From positions 1-24,244 of the forward strand of contig JACQNH010000070.1 of NCBI GenBank assembly GCA_016203175.1: a stretch of 24,244 nt of DNA. The letters run 5' to 3'. This document shows positions 20,141-24,244 of this stretch, piece by piece. How positions within the stretch are numbered: position 1 is the first letter of the stretch; every line of letters begins with the position of its first letter. Both the position numbers and the translations under genes were made by a program. Below the pieces are notes generated by a model, which was given only the letters and a program-made list of their open reading frames with translations, was not told where the DNA came from and searched no databases. The DNA comes from Candidatus Woesearchaeota archaeon. GTDB lineage: Archaea > Nanobdellota > Nanobdellia > SCGC-AAA011-G17 > JACQNH01.

Positions 20141-20724
20141 GGTCTTTTCCAAGCGATTTCATAATAAGTACATGAACCTTCTTCGTCTACAATTGCAATT
20201 AATAATCTTTTTCTTGTGCTATGAGCAACGCGATTTTTGGCTGCAAATTCGTACCATGTTAAAGTTTCTGCTTCATGAACAGGGTAAACAATCCATTTTG
20301 CATGATCCTCACCTGGTTTTATTCCACGATCATAAACTCTGAAGTCAGCACCAAATTTTAAAGCGGTTTTTACTATATAACCCCTATTTCTTAGATCTGA
20401 ATAAGCGCAATACCTAATCCAGAATTTAGGTTCTACTTTTCTTGCTTTTTTAACAAATTCATCGAAATTTAGTTGTTTTTTTCCATCTTTAACAATCATT
20501 TTGTTTCTTTCAATTAGATGCAAGGCTTCAACTAGGGCGTATTGGAATTTTCCTTTAACTAGCTCACCATATCTACTTTGATCGTATAATGTTATTGCTG
20601 CTTGTGTATTTTGTGCTAAAACTCTTTCTGTTGAAAATTCTCCTTCTATAATTAGTTCTGGTTCTGGTATTTTTTCAATTACTTCTGTTGTTGTAATTCT
20701 AGCTTTAGGTGTTTTCTTTGACAT
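20137..20724 (-). CDS. endA: tRNA-splicing endonuclease
   Basis: 195 residues, single-domain size. Cleaves bulge-helix-bulge motifs in pre-tRNA and related RNAs, leaving 2',3'-cyclic phosphate ends for RtcB. The catalytic triad is intact: Tyr131 in GADFRVYDRG, His141 in GEDHAKWIVYPV, Lys172 in STRKRLLIAIV. An N-terminal domain (about 30-95) precedes the C-terminal catalytic domain (about 100-195). A single-domain protein of this size would form a homotetramer or pair with another subunit not seen here. A leaderless start follows TTTTTAAATA. It lies about 3 kb from the split alba gene and shares a promoter region with rnz. Confidence 0.95.
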   Translation of the reverse strand: MSKKTPKARITTTEVIEKIPEPELIIEGEFSTERVLAQNTQAAITLYDQSRYGELVKGKFQYALVEALHLIERNKMIVKDGKKQLNFDEFVKKARKVEPKFWIRYCAYSDLRNRGYIVKTALKFGADFRVYDRGIKPGEDHAKWIVYPVHEAETLTWYEFAAKNRVAHSTRKRLLIAIVDEEGSCTYYEIAWKRP

Positions 20725-20774
20725 AAAGGGTTAAAAACAAAATCTATTTAAAAAGGTTTAGTTTAAGGGATAAT
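20725..20774. promoter_or_regulatory. Divergent promoter between endA and rnz
   Basis: The 50 bases hold CTATTTAAAAAGG, which can act as TATA box in both directions, 25-30 bases from each start codon (20724 leftward, 20775 rightward). Sharing a promoter would coordinate two tRNA-maturation enzymes. Confidence 0.5.
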
Positions 20775-21686
20775 ATGATAAAATTAACATTTTTAGGAAC
20801 TTCTTCACAGATTCCTACAGCTACAAGGAATCATACATCTATTTTACTTAATTATCAGTCTGGGAAAAGCAATGAGAATATTTTAATTGATTGCGGTGAA
20901 AATACCCAAAGACAGATGAGGATTGCCAGAATTCCTCCTACGTGTCTAACTAAGGTTTTTTTAACACACTGGCATGGAGATCATACTTTAGGTTTACCGG
21001 GTTTGATACAGAATTTAAATGCACATGGTTTTTTAGGTGTTTTGGACTTTTATGGGCCAAAAGGGATTAAGAAGTATTTTGAATTAATGCTAAAAGCTTT
21101 TTTATTAGAAAGAAAGATACAATTTAGAATTCATGAAATTGAGAGAGATGGAGTAGTTTTCGAGAATTTAGATTTTAAAGTTGAAGCTATTTTTTTGAAC
21201 CATACTGCTCCTTGTTTAGGTTATTCTTTTTGTGAATTAGATAGAAGGAAGATTGATGTGAAATATTTGAAAAAGATTGGTTTGAAGCCTGGACCTATTT
21301 TAAAAAATTTACAGGAAGGGAAGAATATAAAATTTAATGGTAAGGTAGTTAATGTAAATAAAGCAACTTATTTGGTTAAAGGCAAAAAGGTCTCTATTAT
21401 TTTAGATACTGGTTTTACTAAAAAGATAGAAAAATTAGTTAAAAGTTCTGATTTATTAGTAATTGAAAGTACTTTTTCAAAAGATTTAAAGGAAAAAGCT
21501 GTTGAATATAAACACTTGACTGCTACTGATGCTGGTAAGATTGCTAAAAAATGTAAAGTTGGAAGATTAGTGTTGACACATATATCTCAGAGGTATGAAA
21601 AGGATTTGGAAATTGTGTTGAAAGAGGCTAAGAAGATTTTTAAAAATAGTTCTTTAGCGAAAGATTTTATGATTTTGGAGCTTTAA
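20775..21686 (+). CDS. rnz: Ribonuclease Z (tRNA 3' endonuclease)
   Basis: 303 residues. Metallo-beta-lactamase fold: FLGTSSQIPTATRN at the start, DCGENTQRQ, THWHGDHTLGLPG (His65, His67, Asp69, His70), later IFLNHTAP, ILDTGF, and C-terminal LTHISQRY. It removes the 3' trailer of tRNA precursors lacking encoded CCA, fitting the tRNA genes in this window. Divergent from endA. 3' end overlaps the convergent membrane gene by 20 bases. Confidence 0.95.
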   Translation: MIKLTFLGTSSQIPTATRNHTSILLNYQSGKSNENILIDCGENTQRQMRIARIPPTCLTKVFLTHWHGDHTLGLPGLIQNLNAHGFLGVLDFYGPKGIKKYFELMLKAFLLERKIQFRIHEIERDGVVFENLDFKVEAIFLNHTAPCLGYSFCELDRRKIDVKYLKKIGLKPGPILKNLQEGKNIKFNGKVVNVNKATYLVKGKKVSIILDTGFTKKIEKLVKSSDLLVIESTFSKDLKEKAVEYKHLTATDAGKIAKKCKVGRLVLTHISQRYEKDLEIVLKEAKKIFKNSSLAKDFMILEL

Positions 21687-22503
21687 GTTCTTTGAATTTT
21701 AGCATTATATAATTATCAATCCACGATGTTGTTATAATTAATAAAATTACATTTGTTATGTCTATTAATGGCGACAATGATGTGGAAATAAGATTTAATA
21801 TAGAGGAGATTATTAAAGATATTATGCTTGCAAATATTCCTGATGTTAAAAATATTGCTAACAATGTTTTTATAACTTCTTTTTTATTGTTTAAAAAAAG
21901 TTTATAACTGTAAATAAATGCTTTTTTACCTTTTAGATTTTTTAAGAATAGTGCTGGATATGTGTTTAAAGTTTTTAAAGCTATTAAAATTACTGCGATA
22001 AAAATGAAGAATAGAAATATCCATCCATTTAGTTCCAAAGAGTTATTTTGGGTATAATTCGTCCATTGCAATGATGTGGAAATTATAGTTAATAATGTTA
22101 CTAAAATACTTATTATTATTGCATAAAGTAGGAAAATGATGAATTTTATTAGTAGTACACTTTTGAAGTTTTTAATTCCTAATTTAAGATCGTTTTTAGG
22201 ATCGATTTTTTTATTTGAGATTGCTTGTTTAATATAACTTAGTCTTACTGATTTTATTAATGCTGCAATTATGAAGTCTATGATAAAGAATATTGAAAGG
22301 ACAACTGTAGCCTTTACAAATATTGTTTTTAACATTTGAATGTATGTTTGTATAGAACCGTTGATTTCTATATTGCTTAAACCTGATGCATAAAGAGTTA
22401 TTACAAACAAAATATAGGTTATTATGGTGTATATTATTGCTGGTAGAAATATGGCTTTATTTTTAAATAAAATTTTCCAACTGGTTTTGTAGATTTTACA
22501 CAT
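21667..22503 (-). CDS. Multi-pass membrane protein, unknown function
   Basis: 278 residues, about six hydrophobic helices (for example IFLPAIIYTIITYILFVITL, VVLSIFFIIDFIIAALI, LIKFIIFLLYAIIISILVTL, FLTSGIFASIISLIISSIL, NVILLIITTSWIDNYIML). Few charged residues, mainly Lys in cytoplasmic loops. Resembles the broad archaeal membrane families with a DUF4013/glycerophosphodiester-phosphodiesterase membrane-domain-like pattern; no catalytic motif seen. Confidence 0.6.
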   Translation of the reverse strand: MCKIYKTSWKILFKNKAIFLPAIIYTIITYILFVITLYASGLSNIEINGSIQTYIQMLKTIFVKATVVLSIFFIIDFIIAALIKSVRLSYIKQAISNKKIDPKNDLKLGIKNFKSVLLIKFIIFLLYAIIISILVTLLTIISTSLQWTNYTQNNSLELNGWIFLFFIFIAVILIALKTLNTYPALFLKNLKGKKAFIYSYKLFLNNKKEVIKTLLAIFLTSGIFASIISLIISSILNLISTSLSPLIDITNVILLIITTSWIDNYIMLKFKELKAPKS

Positions 22504-22583
22504 AGATTTTAAATGATTTATTTTCTTTTTAAAGATTGTTATTTTCTAATAATATAAAAAGAAAAATAGAAGAAAAGTGAAGA

Positions 22584-22667
22584 TTATCTGCATCTTCTCT
22601 TTCCTTTCTTAGCAGCCTTTCTTCTTGCTGGTCTTTTTGCTTTTTTAGCTCTTCTTTTTTTTGCCAT
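22584..22667 (-). CDS. 27-residue Lys/Arg-rich protein
   Basis: ATG at 22667, TAA at 22584-22586. The product starts MAKKRRAKKAKRPARRKAAK and ends in KRRCR; about two thirds of residues are Lys or Arg. GAGGTGA lies about 7 bases upstream and a TATA-like GATATTTAAACG about 70 bases upstream. Such short highly basic proteins occur in DPANN archaea and resemble histone H1-like or ribosomal tails; likely nucleic-acid binding (inference). A CCTAA/TTAGG hairpin lies in its leader. Confidence 0.6.
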   Translation of the reverse strand: MAKKRRAKKAKRPARRKAAKKGKRRCR

Positions 22668-22775
22668 TTATTTTCACCTCTTTTATTTTTGATGCCCTAA
22701 CTTGTGATTAGGATGATTATTTTATGTAATTGACGTTTAAATATCTTTCTATTTCTATTTTTGAAAATTGTCACT

Positions 22776-23534
22776 CTAAAATTGTTTCAAAAAAACGTTT
22801 TGAAAATTTTTGAATATTAAATTTTGAGTTTCTTCAAATGTTAAATTTTTTATTTCAGCGATTCTTTCCACTGCTAACTTTACAAATGCTGGTTCATTCC
22901 TAGTTTTTGGTGGCGGTGCTAAATAAGGTGAATCTGTTTCTGTCAACAAATTTTCTATTGAAACATTATTTACAATTCCTTGAAAATGTAAACTTCTTAG
23001 AATTATTGGAGGGATAGATAAAAACCAATTTTTGTTTTCGATTCTTTTTACTAACTTGAAATTTCCATTAAAACAATGAAAAATAACCTTCTTTAAAGTG
23101 CTGCTTTCGAGCATTTGGACGCATTCTTCTTCAGCTTTTCTGGAGTGTATAATTAAAGGTTTTTTGATTTCTTGGGCTAAATTAATTACTTTCTGGAAGA
23201 TTTCTCTTTGCTGCTTTTCAGTTTCCCTTCCTTCATTAAAATCTAGACCTACTTCCCCTATTGCTATGATGCTATCTTTATTTTGCCTTATGAAATTTAG
23301 GCTACTTTCTAATTCTTCATTTGTTAATTTAGTTGCGTCTGTTGGATAAACTCCTAAGCTTGGTTTTATTATTGAAAATTTTTTTGCTAATTCTAAAACT
23401 TTCTTGTTTGTTTCTAAATCTAAACCTGCTTCTATGATGTAAAGAACTCCAACTTTTTTTGCTCTTTCTATTACTTCATTTAGGTCATCTTTGAATGCGT
23501 CTGAATGCAAATGTGCGTGAGTATCAACTAGCAT
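22776..23534 (-). CDS. tatD: TatD family metal-dependent deoxyribonuclease
   Basis: 252 residues, TIM-barrel amidohydrolase-like fold. Signature residues: VDTHAHLHSDAF (HxH), GEVGLDF (Glu), KKPLIIHSRKAEEE (His), VIFHCFNGN (His) and LLTETDSPYLAPPP (Asp). TatD nucleases act as 3'-5' exonucleases on DNA or RNA and in DNA repair or degradation. Leaderless: TTTATATAAAC lies about 25 bases before the ATG. Confidence 0.95.
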   Translation of the reverse strand: MLVDTHAHLHSDAFKDDLNEVIERAKKVGVLYIIEAGLDLETNKKVLELAKKFSIIKPSLGVYPTDATKLTNEELESSLNFIRQNKDSIIAIGEVGLDFNEGRETEKQQREIFQKVINLAQEIKKPLIIHSRKAEEECVQMLESSTLKKVIFHCFNGNFKLVKRIENKNWFLSIPPIILRSLHFQGIVNNVSIENLLTETDSPYLAPPPKTRNEPAFVKLAVERIAEIKNLTFEETQNLIFKNFQNVFLKQF

Positions 23535-23570
23535 AAAATTTTAATCTAAAAACAGTTTATATAAAAGTTA

Positions 23571-23760
23571 TGTTTTTCGGTGTTGTCTCAATCTCGTCAG
23601 TTTTTTTAATTGTCGCTTTCGTCAGCTATTTACTCTTAAAGAAATAATACCCAATTACCGAACTTCCAAAGCCCACATAATATTTGAATATATCCGGGAT
23701 TTCATACTAAATGCCAAAGGACCGCATGACGTTAAGTCTGAGGATGTCTAAATTATTTTA
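23571..23760 (+). other. Unexplained 190-base segment of raised GC between tatD and the next gene
   Basis: By hand count 23571-23750 is about 37% GC (66 of 180), above the roughly 30% around it. Plus strand: one frame is open to TAA (23751-23753 area) with a plausible peptide end (TSKAHIIFEYIRDFILNAK, then GPHDVKSEDV). Minus strand has IPDIFKYYVGFGSSVIGYY in one frame. An ATATT-TG-AATAT hairpin between CCC and GGG (23691 onward), and GAGGATGTC followed by TAAAT near 23740, resembling the IS605 tail at 111-120. Could be a decayed mobile element end, a gene remnant or a small RNA. Confidence 0.35.
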
Positions 23761-23771
23761 ATTAAATTTTA

Positions 23772-24161
23772 TTAAAATACTCTTTTCTTAAAGTAAAGTC
23801 CTTTTCTTAATTTGAAGGCTAATCTTCCATCATGGTGCAACATTGGAGTTCCTATTACTGTATTACAACTTTGGCATATTAAATTAGGTAAATCTTTATA
23901 ACCTTTTATTTTAGGATTATATTGTAATCTTTCTAAATATTGAGGATAAAATATTCTGTTTAAATAACATCTCTGAAGAGTTCCTTTCCCATCCTTTTGA
24001 TATTTTAATAAAAAATTATTGCAATTAATACAGTATATATCGATAAAATGAGCCTCCCCTCCTCTTTTTCTTCTATATTTATCATTTTTTAATTTAAATT
24101 TTATTTCTTCCTTTTGGCTTTTAAATCCAATATCTTGCATGTTATTACATAATTTGACCAT
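23772..24161 (-). CDS. Hypothetical protein with two Cys-x-x-Cys knuckles
   Basis: 129 residues. YCINCNN (about residues 42-48) and ICQSCN (about 97-102) are two CxxC pairs about 50 residues apart, likely binding one zinc. Between them: YQKDGKGTLQRCYLNRIFYPQYLERL. N-terminal third is highly basic (KKEEIKFKLKNDKYRRKRGG). GGGGAGA directly before the ATG fixes the start. The upstream gene's end overlaps by 16 bases, so they form an operon. Family not recognised; may bind nucleic acid. Confidence 0.55.
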   Translation of the reverse strand: MVKLCNNMQDIGFKSQKEEIKFKLKNDKYRRKRGGEAHFIDIYCINCNNFLLKYQKDGKGTLQRCYLNRIFYPQYLERLQYNPKIKGYKDLPNLICQSCNTVIGTPMLHHDGRLAFKLRKGLYFKKRVF

Positions 24162-24244
24162 ATTCTCCCCAATAATAATTGTGCATTATTTCAGCATCTC
24201 TATGATTGATCTTTCTTAATCTCAATCCTTTAGCTTCGGCATAG
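24145..24244 (-). CDS. C-terminal end of an unknown protein (partial)
   Basis: Open from the window edge to TAA at 24145-24147; the last 32 residues include GLRLRKINHRDAEIMHNYYW and end GEYGQIM. The 3' end overlaps the next gene's start by 17 bases and supplies its ribosome-binding site, so the pair is probably co-transcribed. Too short to assign. Confidence 0.45.
   Translation of the reverse strand, partial: YAEAKGLRLRKINHRDAEIMHNYYWGEYGQIM

Noticed and set aside
1..24244. CRISPR array or rRNA genes
   Set aside because: No spaced direct repeats and no rRNA-like sequence found on reading through.

Overview
The window comes from a very AT-rich archaeon (about 30% GC by eye), most likely a small-genome DPANN lineage of the Woesearchaeota/Pacearchaeota/Nanoarchaeota kind. 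Evidence for Archaea: SRP54, Sec61-gamma-type SecE, Spt5, ribosomal proteins L11, L37Ae and S17e, RNA polymerase subunit RpoP, prefoldin beta, Alba, eukaryote-type GlyRS, Dph2, SepF, a tRNA-splicing endonuclease, intron-bearing tRNAs, and TATA boxes 24-30 bases upstream of start codons. Most first genes of transcripts look leaderless; several internal genes have GGAG/GAGGT ribosome-binding sites. The DPANN placement is inferred from size, composition and gene style.

Layout. 1-120: the right end of an IS200/IS605-type element with the last codons of tnpB. 145-2606: an unknown protein, a glutamate-1-semialdehyde-aminotransferase-like enzyme and a membrane-anchored winged-helix protein. 2606-4447: two palindromes and a promoter followed by a four-gene operon of small membrane and Cys/Met/His-rich proteins, probably for metal (copper-like) handling. 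4477-10320: core information-processing block (micro-ORF, SRP54, an unknown Cys/His protein, SecE, Spt5, L11, tRNA-Pro with intron, L37Ae, RpoP, prefoldin beta, UPF0147, SepF, ZPR1-like zinc finger). 10322-13133: two divergent winged-helix genes, a shortened Dph2, a YdjM-like membrane hydrolase and a VapBC-like pair. 13268-16167: GlyRS, a small membrane protein and two diverged tandem paralogues of an unknown family. 16210-17563: tRNA-Ala with two non-canonical introns, a HIT protein, tRNA-Met, and the S17e-alba operon. 17616-24244: zinc-dependent phospholipase C-like protein, a winged-helix/nuclease-like protein, a PP2C-like phosphatase, EndA divergent from RNase Z, membrane protein, a 27-residue Lys/Arg-rich protein, TatD, an unexplained 190-base segment, and two genes at the edge.

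Most striking: the alba gene (Alba chromatin/RNA-binding protein) is split by a 33-base in-frame insertion containing a stop. Removing it exactly restores an uninterrupted Alba protein of 98 residues. The insertion folds as a bulge-helix-bulge: a 6-bp inner helix, a 4-bp central helix and 3-nt bulges at both splice points. It is therefore best read as an archaeal endonuclease-spliced intron in a protein-coding mRNA. The same window carries a tRNA-Ala(GGC) that becomes a normal cloverleaf only if a 16-nt intron in the D-arm and a 21-nt intron next to the variable loop are removed, a tRNA-Pro with a 52-nt canonical intron, the splicing endonuclease gene endA, and the tRNA 3'-end nuclease gene rnz. 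Together they suggest a splicing system with wide substrate range that also acts on an mRNA.
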